Shown: in pieces, positions 34,722 to 45,500 of the stretch
Layout: the number at the start of each line of letters is the position of its first letter
Numbering within the stretch: the first letter of the stretch is position 1
Assembly (NCBI RefSeq): GCF_003555545.1
Contig: NZ_CP032157.1
Span: forward strand, 686,546 to 750,545
DNA length: 64,000 nucleotides
Origin: Paraflavitalea soli
GTDB lineage: Bacteria; Bacteroidota; Bacteroidia; Chitinophagales; Chitinophagaceae
Direction of reading: 5' to 3'
The notes under the pieces: generated by a model
Told to the model about the DNA's origin: nothing
What the model saw: only the letters and a program-made list of their open reading frames with translations
The model's database searches: none
Made by a program: the position numbers and the translations under genes

Positions 34722-36605
34722 ATGCTAAAGAAACTATTACTCCTCACCTTGTTCTCCGGTCTGTTGTTGACAACGACTGCTATGGCAGCAGATATTATCA
34801 CTGTTACAAGCCCCGATGGGCAGGTGCGTTTCCACCTGTTCCTGGAAGAACGGCAGTTGTATTGCCAGGCCAGTTTCCGCGGGCAGCCGGTACTGGAAAA
34901 TACGCCGGTGGTGGTATCACTGGACGGCCAGGTTATAACAAAAGATATTACAACCGGTCAGATAAAGACCTCCATCATCAATGAGCGTTATCCCTGGTTG
35001 GGTGTTCATGCCATGGCTGTCAATCATTGCAAGGTGGCTGTTATTCCTGTACGGCATGCCGCTGTTTCCTATACCCTGGAGGTGCGCGTATTCAACAATG
35101 GAGTGGCATTCCGCACCCTCATCCCTGGCAATAAGGACGAGCGCCGCGTGCCCGATGAAGCAACCGTGTTTAATATACCTGGCGGCAGCACCCTATGGTA
35201 CCATGATATGAACATGCATTATGAAAGTGTGCATGTGAAAAAAGAGATCGGTGACGTAGAAGCCGGTGAATGGGTGGCGCCTCCTGCTACCATCCAACTG
35301 CCCTGGGGTGGCTATGCTGCCATCACGGAGGCCGACCTGCGCAATTATGGCGGCATGTCTTTGCAGGCCAATGGCAAAAATGGTTTGGTCATCCGCCTGC
35401 CACAGCACCAGCCCACATCCTATCCTTATCGTTTACGGTATAGTGCCGCTGATACCGCTCGGCTCATGCAGCCAGCCGTTATTACAGGCGCCATCACCAC
35501 CCCCTGGCGCGTGGTGATGATCGGCGCCGGTCTGGATGCCATGGTCAACAATGATATGGTGCACAACCTTTGCCCGCCGCCTGATGCTAAGCTGTTTCCG
35601 CAAGGATTTAAAACACCGTGGATAAAGCCGGGACGTGCCGTATGGAAATACCTCGATGGTGGCGGCGATGGTACGCTGGAAGTGATGAAAAAGTTTACAG
35701 ATGGTGCAGCCGCTTTGGGCTTTGAACACAATATACTGGAAGGTTTTTGGACAAGGTGGAGTGATGCCGATATACGCGAGCTGGTGAATTATTCCCGTAA
35801 CAAAGGCGTGAGCATCTGGTTTTGGAAGCATTCTAAAAGCCTGCGTGATCCTTTGGCCAGGGATTCATTTTTCCGCCGCTGTCATGACCTGGGGGTGGCA
35901 GGCGCCAAGATCGATTTCTTCGATCATGAGGCCAAAGAGACCATCGACCTGTACCAGGCTATTCTGAAGGAAGCGGCACAGTATAAATTACTGTTGGATT
36001 TTCATGGCGCCAACAAGCCTACCGGCCAGCTGCGCACCTGGCCCAATGAACTGACCCTTGAATCGGTGAAAGGCATGGAATCCAGTAAGCTCGAAGACAG
36101 GGCCACCCATGAGACCACTATCCCTTTCACCCGTTTACTGGCAGGCCCGGCAGAATACACCGTTGTGATGTTTAATGAGCGACGGAAGAATACAACCTGG
36201 GCGCACCAGATCGCCAGTGCGGCTATTCTGAGTGCTCCCTTGCTCACCTATGCGGCCAACCCGGAAAACATCTTATCCAACCCGGCAGCCGACATGATTA
36301 AAAGTATCCCTGCCGTCTGGGATGAGACCATCGTATTGCCCGGATCGGCCATTGGTGAGCTGGCAGCTTTTGCTCGCCGCAAGGGTAATACCTGGTTTGT
36401 GGCCGTCATGAATGGGGTAGGAGAGCGACCCGTGAAAATACCCCTTGGCTTTTTAGGCAAAGGGACTTACAAAACGCAGGTAGTGGCAGACGATGCCAGT
36501 AACCCCGCTGCTGTCATCAAACAACAGGCTACTTATAAAAATACTGATACGATCAGCTTAACATTGCAAAGTGGTGGTGGCTATATCGCCCGGTTTGAGC
36601 AGTGA
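34722..36605 (+). CDS. Secreted GH97 alpha-glycosidase
   Basis: Start ATG 34722 gives the signal peptide MLKKLLLLTLFSGLLLTTTA; ATG 34710 four codons earlier is possible. The 627-residue protein has the N-terminal beta-sandwich (about 27-280) and a TIM barrel with GFWTRWSD, then AKIDFFDHEAKETIDLYQ with Asp398 in the position of the nucleophile of retaining members, then DFHGANKPTG and NELTLESVKGMES. GH97 includes retaining alpha-galactosidases and inverting alpha-glucosidases. The Asp in KIDF supports a retaining, galactosidase-like enzyme, which suits the pectic side-chain context. The six-hairpin glycosidase gene follows after 59 bases. Confidence 0.88.
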   Translation: MLKKLLLLTLFSGLLLTTTAMAADIITVTSPDGQVRFHLFLEERQLYCQASFRGQPVLENTPVVVSLDGQVITKDITTGQIKTSIINERYPWLGVHAMAVNHCKVAVIPVRHAAVSYTLEVRVFNNGVAFRTLIPGNKDERRVPDEATVFNIPGGSTLWYHDMNMHYESVHVKKEIGDVEAGEWVAPPATIQLPWGGYAAITEADLRNYGGMSLQANGKNGLVIRLPQHQPTSYPYRLRYSAADTARLMQPAVITGAITTPWRVVMIGAGLDAMVNNDMVHNLCPPPDAKLFPQGFKTPWIKPGRAVWKYLDGGGDGTLEVMKKFTDGAAALGFEHNILEGFWTRWSDADIRELVNYSRNKGVSIWFWKHSKSLRDPLARDSFFRRCHDLGVAGAKIDFFDHEAKETIDLYQAILKEAAQYKLLLDFHGANKPTGQLRTWPNELTLESVKGMESSKLEDRATHETTIPFTRLLAGPAEYTVVMFNERRKNTTWAHQIASAAILSAPLLTYAANPENILSNPAADMIKSIPAVWDETIVLPGSAIGELAAFARRKGNTWFVAVMNGVGERPVKIPLGFLGKGTYKTQVVADDASNPAAVIKQQATYKNTDTISLTLQSGGGYIARFEQ

Positions 36606-36664
36606 GTAGAGCAGGCTACAAGGGGATAGTCATTACAGAAATATTGAAATTTTATTACAGCTAT

Positions 36665-38719
36665 ATGAATAGGAACTTTTCTTTCAGACAATGTTTACTC
36701 GCAGGCGCCGGCCTGTTGTTAGCACAGGCAGTAACCGCACAAAATACTCCCCAGCAGGATCGTTGGGCTATCCAGCCGGATGGCAGTATCCTATGGACCG
36801 TCAATGGCCGGCTGCCCCACCAGGATCATATTGAAATGAGTGGAGAGAAGGTTTCTTATTGGGTGCAATATGGCGTGGACAACAATGGTAAGTTGTCGTT
36901 GAACCGCACCATGGTATTTCCCACTTTCCGCTTATTGCCGCAGCGTACCATCGCCAGCATGACCTATAATGTAACCGATTACGACCTGCCGCGTTTTCTC
37001 ATCAATGATAAATTATTCAAAGCAGGGGTGTACAATGCCGCCGTGGCCGAAGACATGCCCGAGCAGGTGACCAGCATACGCCACAAGGGCATTATGGAAG
37101 TGCAGAGCCTGATCGGCAAGAACAAAGACCTCTTGCTTAAAAGGACCTTATTCCCTTCGGTAGATAAACCGATTGCCCTGGAGAAATGGGTGTTTGTCAA
37201 TACAGCCAAACAGCCCGTGAAAATTGAAATGGAGTACCTGCAGCGTTTCGTAAAGCCTGCGGCCGAGCGTACCACCCCGGCACAGCACAGCTTTGTGGTA
37301 TCTACCATCGGTGAGGGATTGAAAACAGTAGCGCCTGGCGACTCCGTGGTGTTTGGCCTCAGTTACCAGGCTGTACGGGCAGCAGCACAGCCAGCTGTCG
37401 CCAACCTGTTGGCCGAAGAGCAGGGGAGGAGACAAAGAGTTGCCGGCATTTTATCCTTACTCCAACTGGAAACACCCGATGAAATGTTGAACACCGCTTT
37501 TGCCTTTGCTAAAATACGCGCTACCGAAAGTATCTACCTGACCAAAGGCGGTTACCTGCATGGTCCCGGCGGCTTGCGCTATTATGCCGCTATCTGGGCC
37601 AATGACCAGGCGGAATACATCAATCCGTTCTTTGCTTTCCTGGGCGATGAAGTAGGTAACAAGTCCGCTATGAATGCCTACCGGTGGTTTGCCCATTATA
37701 TGAACCCGGACTATAAACCCATCCCCAGTTCTATTATAGCAGAAGGCGATGGCGTATGGCATGGAGCAAAGGATCGCGGCGATATGGCGATGATCGCTTA
37801 TGGCGCCGGCCGTTATGCACTGGCCAATGGCAATGCCGATTCAGCCCGTGTATTATGGCCCCTCATCGAATGGTGCCTGGAGTATTGCCGCCTGCAGCTC
37901 AATGAGCAGGGCGTGGTAAGGTCCAACAGCGATGAACTGGAAGGCCGTTTCCCCGCTGGCAAGGCCAACCTCAACACCAGCATTTTGTATTATGATGCCT
38001 TGCGCTCTGCCGCCATGTTAGGTAAACAATTGTCCATGCCCAAAGCACAGCTGGCAAAGTATGAGCAGGAAGCCAAAGCCATGCGCACCAATATTGATAA
38101 GTATTTTGGCGCTACCGTGGAAGGATTCAATACCTATCGTTATTATGAAGGCAATGATACCCTGCGTGCCTGGATCTGTTCACCCCTCATCGTTGATATA
38201 TTCGATCGCAAGGAAGGTACAGTAGCAGCTTTGTTTTCTCCACGCCTGTGGACAGAAGACGGATTGGCCTCACTGGCAGGCAATAAAACTTTCTGGGATC
38301 GCTCTACCCTCTATGCACTGCGTGGCGTATTTGCTGCCGGCGAGACGCAGAAAGCATTTGACTACCTGCAATACTATTCCCGCCGCCGCTTGCTGGGCGA
38401 GCATGTGCCCTATGCGGTAGAAGCTTATCCCGAAGGCAATCAACGCCACCTGTCTGCAGAAAGTGGTCTTTACTGCCGCATCTACACCGAAGGCATGTTT
38501 GGCATGCGTCCCACTGGTCTAAACAGTTTTGATTGCACACCACACCTGCCCGCCGCCTGGAATAAGATGGCCCTGCGTGGCGTGCGTGCATTTGGTGCTT
38601 TGTTTGATATCGAGGTATTGCGTGCTGCCGGTGGTAAGCTGGATATCCTCATCACCAAAGATGGACAGACTAAGAAATATACCGTGAAGGAAGGCGCTAG
38701 CCAGCGTATCACCATCTGA
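36665..38719 (+). CDS. Secreted six-hairpin (alpha/alpha)6 glycosidase-like protein
   Basis: ATG 36665 gives a signal peptide MNRNFSFRQCLLAGAGLLLAQAVTA and avoids overlap with GH97. The 684-residue protein begins with a beta-sandwich domain (about 30-240). It continues with an alpha-barrel bearing TESIYLTKGGYLHGPGGLRYYAAIWANDQAEYINPFF, SNSDELEGRFPAG and YAVEAYPEGNQRHLSAESGLYCRIYTEGMFGM. These are the landmarks of six-hairpin glycosidases such as GH78/GH95/GH127 relatives, but I cannot fix a family. Conserved Glu residues in ELEGRFP and AESGLYCR are the best candidates for catalysis. The 59-base gap suggests co-transcription with GH97. Confidence 0.8.
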   Translation: MNRNFSFRQCLLAGAGLLLAQAVTAQNTPQQDRWAIQPDGSILWTVNGRLPHQDHIEMSGEKVSYWVQYGVDNNGKLSLNRTMVFPTFRLLPQRTIASMTYNVTDYDLPRFLINDKLFKAGVYNAAVAEDMPEQVTSIRHKGIMEVQSLIGKNKDLLLKRTLFPSVDKPIALEKWVFVNTAKQPVKIEMEYLQRFVKPAAERTTPAQHSFVVSTIGEGLKTVAPGDSVVFGLSYQAVRAAAQPAVANLLAEEQGRRQRVAGILSLLQLETPDEMLNTAFAFAKIRATESIYLTKGGYLHGPGGLRYYAAIWANDQAEYINPFFAFLGDEVGNKSAMNAYRWFAHYMNPDYKPIPSSIIAEGDGVWHGAKDRGDMAMIAYGAGRYALANGNADSARVLWPLIEWCLEYCRLQLNEQGVVRSNSDELEGRFPAGKANLNTSILYYDALRSAAMLGKQLSMPKAQLAKYEQEAKAMRTNIDKYFGATVEGFNTYRYYEGNDTLRAWICSPLIVDIFDRKEGTVAALFSPRLWTEDGLASLAGNKTFWDRSTLYALRGVFAAGETQKAFDYLQYYSRRRLLGEHVPYAVEAYPEGNQRHLSAESGLYCRIYTEGMFGMRPTGLNSFDCTPHLPAAWNKMALRGVRAFGALFDIEVLRAAGGKLDILITKDGQTKKYTVKEGASQRITI

Positions 38720-38724
38720 TGTAG

Positions 38725-38937
38725 TTGTCACCCTGAGCTTGTCGAAACCCTCTAAAGGGTGGGTCGCCCTCTTAGGGCGGCTCACCCTGACCTAAAGGAG
38801 CCAGTCGAAACTGTCTAAGAAGCTTGTCGAAGGGTATTTATTCCCCTTTAGAGCTTGTCCCGCAACAAGCGGGAGGCAATCCTCTATGTAGTGTTGATCT
38901 AAAGAAGTCTGACATTCGTTACTCTATTCAATCACAT
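38725..38937 (+). repeat. Dispersed palindromic repeat block downstream of the six-hairpin gene
   Basis: It contains GTCACCCTGAGCTTGTCGAA, then the hairpin GGTGGGTCGCCCT / AGGGCGGCTCACC (38758-38786), another GCTTGTCGAAGGG, and a decayed end GACATTCGTTACTCTATTCAAT. The order matches the block at 19920. Confidence 0.85.
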
Positions 38938-38938
38938 A

Positions 38939-38964
38939 GGCTGCAGATCATTTAGTCTGCAGCC
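38939..38964 (+). terminator. Hairpin terminator
   Basis: GGCTGCAG and CTGCAGCC form a perfect 8-base stem around a 10-base loop, followed by TTCGGGTTTT. It may end the GH97/six-hairpin operon, or be the old terminator of the gene whose fragment follows. Confidence 0.7.
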
Positions 38965-39041
38965 TTCGGGTTTTGCAGGCGTAGGTATCCTTATAGCATA
39001 CCGAAGTTTTTCAGGTATACAACACTTACCATTGGGGCAGA

Positions 39042-39275
39042 ATGAATGCCAAATTTCAATACCTCGATCTGGTATGGATGGGAGGGAGTTACCGCTACAA
39101 AGATGGCTATGCAGGTATGTTGGGCCTTAATATCAGTGATGCCGTAAACCTTGGTTACGCTTATGATGTCACTACTTCCGGATTAAAGACCGTGAGCAAG
39201 GGCACGCATAGGTTGCTGATAGGGTTTATATTGGGCAATAAGTACAATGACCGGTGCCCGGAAAAATTGTGGTAG
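39042..39275 (+). pseudogene. PorP/SprF-family outer-membrane protein, C-terminal remnant
   Basis: The 77 residues read NAKFQYLDLVWMGGSYRYKDG, AGMLGLNISDAVNLGYAYD, TVSKGTHRLLIGFILGNKYND and CPEKLW, which match the last strands of PorP/SprF. Those proteins belong to the type IX secretion and gliding machinery and are usually about 300 residues. Only the C-terminal quarter is left, with no signal peptide. The upstream sequence is a repeat and terminator, so it is almost certainly a truncated remnant. Confidence 0.72.
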
Positions 39276-39415
39276 TTGGTAAGGTCACTTCATTATCTTT
39301 GTCCTGTTATTGATTCACGTTCCCCTTTAACCCTGGTTAACCATTTTGCGTGATAAAGGCTAGTGTTATTGATGGTATTATTCCTGGCTTTTGCCAGTCT
39401 AATCAATCCAGGATA

Positions 39416-39931
39416 ATGAATAAACAAAACAATCCGCCTTATTGGATTGGCTATTTTTGTCTGCTCCCATTAATAGGTGCATTTATTGGCATCGCACTGA
39501 TTTACATGGGCATTTCTAGATACAAAAGCAAGCCCTTGGTTGCAATAGGTTTTGCAGGAGTAATGATCACTGTAGTTACATACTATTTTATCTTCTATGA
39601 TATGCGGTACGGCGCCAATACTGCAAGAGGGTATGCAAAGCTCTCTCAAATGCAAATTAACAGCCTGGCTAATAGTGTTGAATACTATAAAGTGAAAAGG
39701 GGAGTTTATCCAGATAGTTTGGAACAACTTAAAGAAATGGACCCGCTAATAGATATTAGTGATCCTCTTCTGCTTCGCAGAATGGATAAAAATTTTAATG
39801 CTAATTTTTATTATGAAAAAGCAGGCGGCAAATATATCTTGCTTTCAATAGGTATTGATGGTGTTGCACACACAGCAGATGATATTTATCCCGTAGCTGA
39901 CAGTAGTTCCAACTTGGAAATAAATCAATAA
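39416..39931 (+). CDS. Two-helix membrane protein with GspG-like pseudopilin C-terminal region
   Basis: ATG 39416 (M-N-K-Q-N-N) gives 171 residues; the longer frame from 39350 lacks support. Two transmembrane helices (about 9-33 and 40-62) are followed by a periplasmic part with AKLSQMQINSLANSVEYYKVKRGVYPDSLEQLKEM. The end has KYILLSIGIDGVAHTADDIYP. This is the typical C-terminal pattern of type II secretion major pseudopilins, with the D-G-x-x-x-T-x-D-D calcium loop, but it lacks the N-terminal pilin cleavage motif. It may be a solute-binding or assembly-independent relative. No secretion genes are near. Confidence 0.78.
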   Translation: MNKQNNPPYWIGYFCLLPLIGAFIGIALIYMGISRYKSKPLVAIGFAGVMITVVTYYFIFYDMRYGANTARGYAKLSQMQINSLANSVEYYKVKRGVYPDSLEQLKEMDPLIDISDPLLLRRMDKNFNANFYYEKAGGKYILLSIGIDGVAHTADDIYPVADSSSNLEINQ

Positions 39932-40012
39932 AATTGTAAGCTCATCAATTGGGTCTCAAACAAAACACCCCGCTACGTGCAAATCGATGGGTTCGGTGAA
40001 CTTATCAAAGTA

Positions 40013-40050
40013 AAAGGCCGTCCCTGTTTTACATAACAAAGACGGCCTTT
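40013..40050. terminator. Bidirectional hairpin terminator
   Basis: AAAGGCCGTC and GACGGCCTTT form a perfect 10-base stem, with T-rich sequence on both sides. It lies between the pseudopilin-like gene and the convergent DUF1735 operon and can serve both. Confidence 0.88.
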
Positions 40051-40086
40051 TTCTTATTTACCTATAGTAACCCTTTCCTGTTCTTA

Positions 40087-40989
40087 CTATTGTAATGTCA
40101 CTACTTCTGTAACGATCCGAGTAGGTCCCGGATTAGGATACCCATACCTTAAATAGAAGGTATGAGTGGCAGGATCATACGTATTGTTGTAAATACCAAC
40201 GGTAGGCAAATTAGCGATGGAAGCAACAGTGCCGGTATTGCCGGCACCCGGTGTAATAGTTACCGTGTTATTCGCATTGACGGTAATGTTCATGCTCCCG
40301 GACGCAGCACCCAGATCACCTATTAGTCTGTTTACCGTATTGGCATTGACAGTGGTTAATGCCAGATCTTCCAGGTCAATAGCCCGTGGTGAGGTAGGGT
40401 GTTCAAAATAGCCTACAGAAGTATATAGGCCGTCGTATTGGTTTTTGGCAACAATGGCCACGATGCCCGAACTCAGGTTCCCGCTAATGGTATAGCCCGA
40501 TTTGTCAACCGCAGTGATCTGGTAGCCAAGTGCCCAGGCCCCCGCGAAATCAGAAGGCTTAAACTTCACCTGGAGATAACCCGTATGCGACCCTTGGGGG
40601 ATCGTTACCACATTGCCGGCATTGAGCACGGTAAACATATTTGCAGTGGGTATTTGGTAATCCGTGCCATTGGCCGCATTGTAATCAGTGACCAGTGAAT
40701 TTTTCTGGGTGAGCGTAACCTTGATGTCTTCCGGTGCACTATTTGCCGTAGCCAGGTTCACCGGGATGAAATTAAGCGTGGTATCCCGGTTGACGGGATC
40801 AAAGACCAGGCCAAGGAAATTGCTGGCCGAACTTGCATTCACTTTTACTTCGATCATCTTTGGATTGCTGCCATGGGTGGATTGTATCAATCCGTCATCA
40901 TAGTCCTTATCTTTTAAGCAGCTCACCATGCCAATACCCAGCGACAGGAAGAGTGCCAGTAGGCTTATTAATCTTATGGATAGTTTCAT
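40087..40989 (-). CDS. DUF1735 surface glycan-binding-like lipoprotein
   Basis: The 300-residue protein has a lipobox VSC (Cys24) and then CLKDKDYDDG. A domain at about 40-160 matches DUF1735, the Ig-like region seen in many Bacteroidota proteins encoded after SusD. Its landmarks are ASNFLGLVFDP, YNAANGTDYQIPTANMFTVLN and GSHTGYLQVKFKPSDF. A C-terminal beta-rich part (about 190-300) is probably a second glycan-binding module. Last gene of the susC-susD-DUF1735 operon, 28 bases after susD. Confidence 0.85.
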   Translation of the reverse strand: MKLSIRLISLLALFLSLGIGMVSCLKDKDYDDGLIQSTHGSNPKMIEVKVNASSASNFLGLVFDPVNRDTTLNFIPVNLATANSAPEDIKVTLTQKNSLVTDYNAANGTDYQIPTANMFTVLNAGNVVTIPQGSHTGYLQVKFKPSDFAGAWALGYQITAVDKSGYTISGNLSSGIVAIVAKNQYDGLYTSVGYFEHPTSPRAIDLEDLALTTVNANTVNRLIGDLGAASGSMNITVNANNTVTITPGAGNTGTVASIANLPTVGIYNNTYDPATHTFYLRYGYPNPGPTRIVTEVVTLQ

Positions 40990-41017
40990 AACGCTGAAAT
41001 TTTGTGGTAAATGATGT

Positions 41018-42511
41018 TTAAGGCTGCCAGAACAATTTGGAGGTGAATTGATCCACTTTCCCCTGGGCGTTCACATTGGCACTGTTGGTGGTATACTCGC
41101 TCTGTGCGTAAAGCAACCGTACAGGAAGTGAATTGGCCAGCCTGGCTGGGTTCACGGATATATATCCCTTATTGGGGATCATATCCAGCCTGCGCAGATC
41201 ACTCCAGGTTTCCAGCGGATTAATGCCACCCAATGCAATGTATTTCTGGTAGGCAATGAATTTGGCTTTTGACAGTGGTGTTGCACCTGCATTGTCCCAG
41301 TCCGCAATAGCCTGCGTGGTCAAATACGTATTGGCAGCTGCCACGGCATTGGGTACACCCAGCCATATAAAGGATTCCCGCACGGCATTTTCATAAGCCA
41401 CTTTTGCATCGCCGGTCATCCAGCCGCGGGCAATCGCTTCTGCTTCCAGGAACATACTTTCAACCGATGTAAGTATCCATTGGCTTTGCGTAGCATCCCT
41501 TGCCAGGCCGGGGCCTACGGCCGAGGTCGCTGCACCGGCGGGATTGCCGGCAGCCAGGCCATATACATTACCACTGATCGCTCCGCCATTGGCAGGTGTT
41601 TTAAAGACCCGGGCAAGCCGGGGATCAGCGGTGGAGTTGAGCAGGTTCACAAAATAAGTATTGGCCCTGGTACTCGGGCTGGCATCTGCGTTGGTAGGCG
41701 TGAGGCCATAGTTGGCATAGAACGGCGATTGCTTGTTGAGGGCATTGCTATAGCCGGGGTTTACATCGATGCTCTCACCGGAATGCAATACACCACCATT
41801 GGCTACGATCTTCGCTATCTCCGCAGCCGGGTTGAATCCACTCACCTGCGATTGCCTGATCAGCAGCCGCAGCTTGAGTGTATTGGCAAATTTGACCCAT
41901 AAAGTGATATTGCCATTATTCACCACATCGGCATTGGTAAAAGATGCCCGGGGCGCTTGCTTGAAATAAAGGATGGCCGAATCCAGGCTTTTCTGCAGCG
42001 CATCGTACACATCTTTGGCATTATCATAAACAGGTTGCGTGTATTTGTCATTCTGGAAAGCCTGCGAATAGGGAATATTACCGTACATGTCTACCAGGTC
42101 CTGAAATAACTTGGCCGAGAGTACCATGGCGGCGCCTGCCAGCAGGGAATCGCCATTGGGCTGTGCTTTTACCTTCACCCGGTTAAGATCGTACAACACA
42201 TTGTACTGATTTTGCCACAAGGCGTCGGCGAAACTAAAATCTATATTGTAGCTCGTCTCATCCTGCTGAATAGCATAGTCGCCGGCCGAGGCCCAGTAGC
42301 CCATCCAGTTTTCGAGGAACCGGAAATTACCGCTGGCCGATCTGGCGCCGGTAGCATGGGCCGCCTGCGGAAAGATGAGTTGGGCCGTAATATTATCATC
42401 CGTTACCCGGTTGGGATCCTTGTTCACATCCAGGTATCCCTTTTTACATCCCGCAAACACGGCGGCAGCGGATAGTATGATAAGGAAAAGTCTATTGTTT
42501 ATTGTTTTCAT
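41018..42511 (-). CDS. SusD/RagB-family lipoprotein (SusD-like_2 type)
   Basis: A 497-residue lipoprotein with lipobox FAGC (Cys21) and the family start CKKGYLDVNKDPNRVTDDN. It has the ENWMGYWASAGDYAIQQDETSYN region, repeated helical TPR segments, and a C-terminal ETWSDLRRLDMIPN block. This pattern is the subgroup whose partners are SusC proteins of smaller-oligomer systems. It is encoded 19 bases after the susC gene and forms its lid. No sequence feature fixes the substrate. Confidence 0.93.
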   Translation of the reverse strand: MKTINNRLFLIILSAAAVFAGCKKGYLDVNKDPNRVTDDNITAQLIFPQAAHATGARSASGNFRFLENWMGYWASAGDYAIQQDETSYNIDFSFADALWQNQYNVLYDLNRVKVKAQPNGDSLLAGAAMVLSAKLFQDLVDMYGNIPYSQAFQNDKYTQPVYDNAKDVYDALQKSLDSAILYFKQAPRASFTNADVVNNGNITLWVKFANTLKLRLLIRQSQVSGFNPAAEIAKIVANGGVLHSGESIDVNPGYSNALNKQSPFYANYGLTPTNADASPSTRANTYFVNLLNSTADPRLARVFKTPANGGAISGNVYGLAAGNPAGAATSAVGPGLARDATQSQWILTSVESMFLEAEAIARGWMTGDAKVAYENAVRESFIWLGVPNAVAAANTYLTTQAIADWDNAGATPLSKAKFIAYQKYIALGGINPLETWSDLRRLDMIPNKGYISVNPARLANSLPVRLLYAQSEYTTNSANVNAQGKVDQFTSKLFWQP

Positions 42512-42530
42512 TATAATCAGTTTAGAATGA

Positions 42531-45500
42531 TTAGAATTGTACAGCTATAGATCCACCAAACAGCCTGGAGGCAGGTGACTGGAAAGAACTGCTCAAGCCA
42601 AAGGTGTTGCCGGTGGATGAATAGTTGAATTCCGGATCGCCCCATTGATTGGATTTAGGTACAAATAACAGCAGGTTTCTGCCAATGGCACTTACCGTTA
42701 CTTTCTTAAGTATGGTTTGATTGCCAAACCACTTCAGCGGCAGTACATAGGAAATATTTACTTCCCTTAAACGCCAGGCGGCAGCACTCGCAAAGTAGTT
42801 GGTAGCGATCGCCGTATTGAGGGCCGCGCCTGTCCAGAAGGAATAATTACCATCCTGCACCTGGATATTCGTATTGGGTACATATTTAGAACCATCCCAC
42901 ACAGAAGAGTTGGGGAATACAAAACGCTCACGGCCATAATCTGCACTGCGTGCAGAAATACCGGCAAAGTCTTCATCACTGCCCAGGCCTGAGTAGAAGT
43001 TATGACCGCCTTTGTACTCCCAGGTCATGCTTACCGAGAAATTACCCAGGGTATAAGAAGGAGATATACCTACTACCCACAGCGGTAATGAACGGCCTTT
43101 TACGACCAGTTCAGAAGCCTGTGAAGGATAGCCTGTTTTCGCATCTACGATCACCCGGCCCAGTGAATCCCGCACATAATCTGTCAATTGGAAAGAAAAA
43201 GCAGGTTTGCCTACCACCGCAATATTATTGGCAGTAGGAGAGCTTACGGAATTTTGAAGGAAGCCAGAGTTACCGCCGATCACCACCGGTATATTGTTGA
43301 GCGTGCTCAATACTTCGTTGTCGTTATAAGTAGCATTCACCTTGAGATCAATACGGCCCTTGCCGATATTCACTACAGGGTTGAGGCCCAGGTCCAGTTC
43401 CACACCATAGTTCTTAAAGCTGGCGGCATTGGCCAGGCCGATGGTGTAACCCGTGGTGGAAGATTGTGATACCTGCAATATCTGGTTATCAGATTTCTGG
43501 TTGAAGTAAGTAGCTTCCACGTTGATCCTGTTCTTTAAGAAGCCCAGTTCTGCGCCCACCTCAAAGGTCTTTACAAACTCTGGTTTCAGGTTGGGATTGG
43601 GAATGGTTTGATTGGCCGTAAAGCCAGCCACATTGCCATAAGGGAATCCACCGGGTTGTGAATAAGTGGCCTGCAGGGAATAAACGGGTATGTTTACGTT
43701 ACCCGATTTGGAGTAAGCGGCCCTTACCTTGGCAAAATTAATGATCTCACTGTTCTTGATACCGGGAATGGCATCAGACAACACGACGGCGCCATTGATG
43801 CCGGGATAGAAGAAAGAGCGGTTGGTTTGCAGCAAACGGCTATCCCAGTCATTTCTGCCGGTTACTTCCAGGAAGGCCCAATCCCTGAAGTTGATGCCGA
43901 TACTACCGTAAGCAGAGAGCAGCCTGCTTTCGGTATTGGCATTACTGGGATAAAGTGGCACATTGGCATCACCACTGCGTACCGCTACATTATAGAGATA
44001 AGGTACCACCAGGTTATTACCTCCAAGCGATACATCTTTGGAGCGGTTGTTGCGCACCATACCACCGGCGAGGTACCGGATGTTGAAGTCTTTGTTGATG
44101 TCCTTATCACCATTCAAAAAGTAATCCAGGTTGATCGTGCTGGTCTGTGCCTGATCATCAAATACACTGCCCGGCCGGTTGGTGAATTGCGTAGCATTGC
44201 GGTGGGCTACAGCCCAGTCCGACACTACTACCGGGGCTGTGGTATTCTTAAAATTGGTAAACGCGAGGTTGGTGCTTACCCGCGCCGTTCCCTTGAGCCA
44301 GGGCCAGAACTGGTAACTTACATCCAGGTTACCGATCAGGTCATCTTCCCGGCCTTTCTGGCGCAGGTTGCCAATAACCCAATAGGGGTTTACAGCATAT
44401 TCATTATAATAATTGGAATACTGGGCAAATTTATCATCGCGCCAGTTCTTATAAGAAGTGAGCGGTACATTGCCCGGTGTTTGTAATACCGTGAAAAAGA
44501 TACTACCATTATAAGCAGGGAATAGATTGGCCATGCCGGCTTCATTCACCACCTCATAGTTTTGCAGTACATAGTTGATGCCATAATTTACAGACAGGTT
44601 GCCGTATTTCTTACCGCCGTTGAAACGGATACTGGTCCTTCTGTTCTCATCTTGCGGCATCAGGCCTTTTATTTTGGCATCCTGTATACTTACAAAGAAA
44701 TCTTCGCCTGCCAGCGATACAGAGTTTTGGTAGGTGATACCCGTATTCCAGAATTTCTTTTTATCCTTGGCGTAGAGGTTGGAATAAGGGCCTCTTTGTA
44801 TAGAACCATCTTCAATGGCTACGCCTATATCCTGCATGGTGCCATCGAAGCGGGGACCATATTGCTGGTTCTCGTAAGGCACATAACCAAAGTTGCCAAA
44901 CTGGTCCACTACTTCACCGGCGCCGGCGCCAAACTGATCCTGCAATTTGGGGAAGTAGGCCACACGGGCTGCCTGCACGGTGGAATTGATCGTAACACTT
45001 ATTTTCTTGCTGGCGCCTTTTTTGGTGGTCACCAGGATTACCCCATTCACCGCATCGGGTCCGTAAATGGCGGCAGAGGCAGCACTTTTTAATACTGTAA
45101 GGTCCTGAATATCATCGGGTGGTATGGAGGAGAGATAGCCCAGCGGCGTGGGCGCTCCATCAATAACGAGCATGGGCTGGTTATTACCGGTCAGTGAACG
45201 GATACCACGAATATTGATCTTGGCATTTTCAAACACACCACTATTAGTAGTAGCTACTGAAACGCCGGATACTTTTCCGTTTAATGCTTGCGCCACATTT
45301 ACTGCCTTTCCCTGAACAATCGTACGGTTGGTCAGTGACGTAGCGGCATAACCTAACTCCTTGGCTTGCCGTTTAATACCTAAGCCGGTAGTAACGATTA
45401 CGGCGGCCAGTTCCTCGTTGGACTTGGTTAAAGTAATAGTAAGGGTGGCGCCTTGCCCGGCGGAATTGAATACACGGGTGGTATAGCCGGAAGCGCTTAC

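Noticed and set aside
43827-45092. Long plus-strand frames opposite the second susC
   Set aside because: They have Ile/Tyr/Val-rich composition typical of antisense to SusC genes and no family features.
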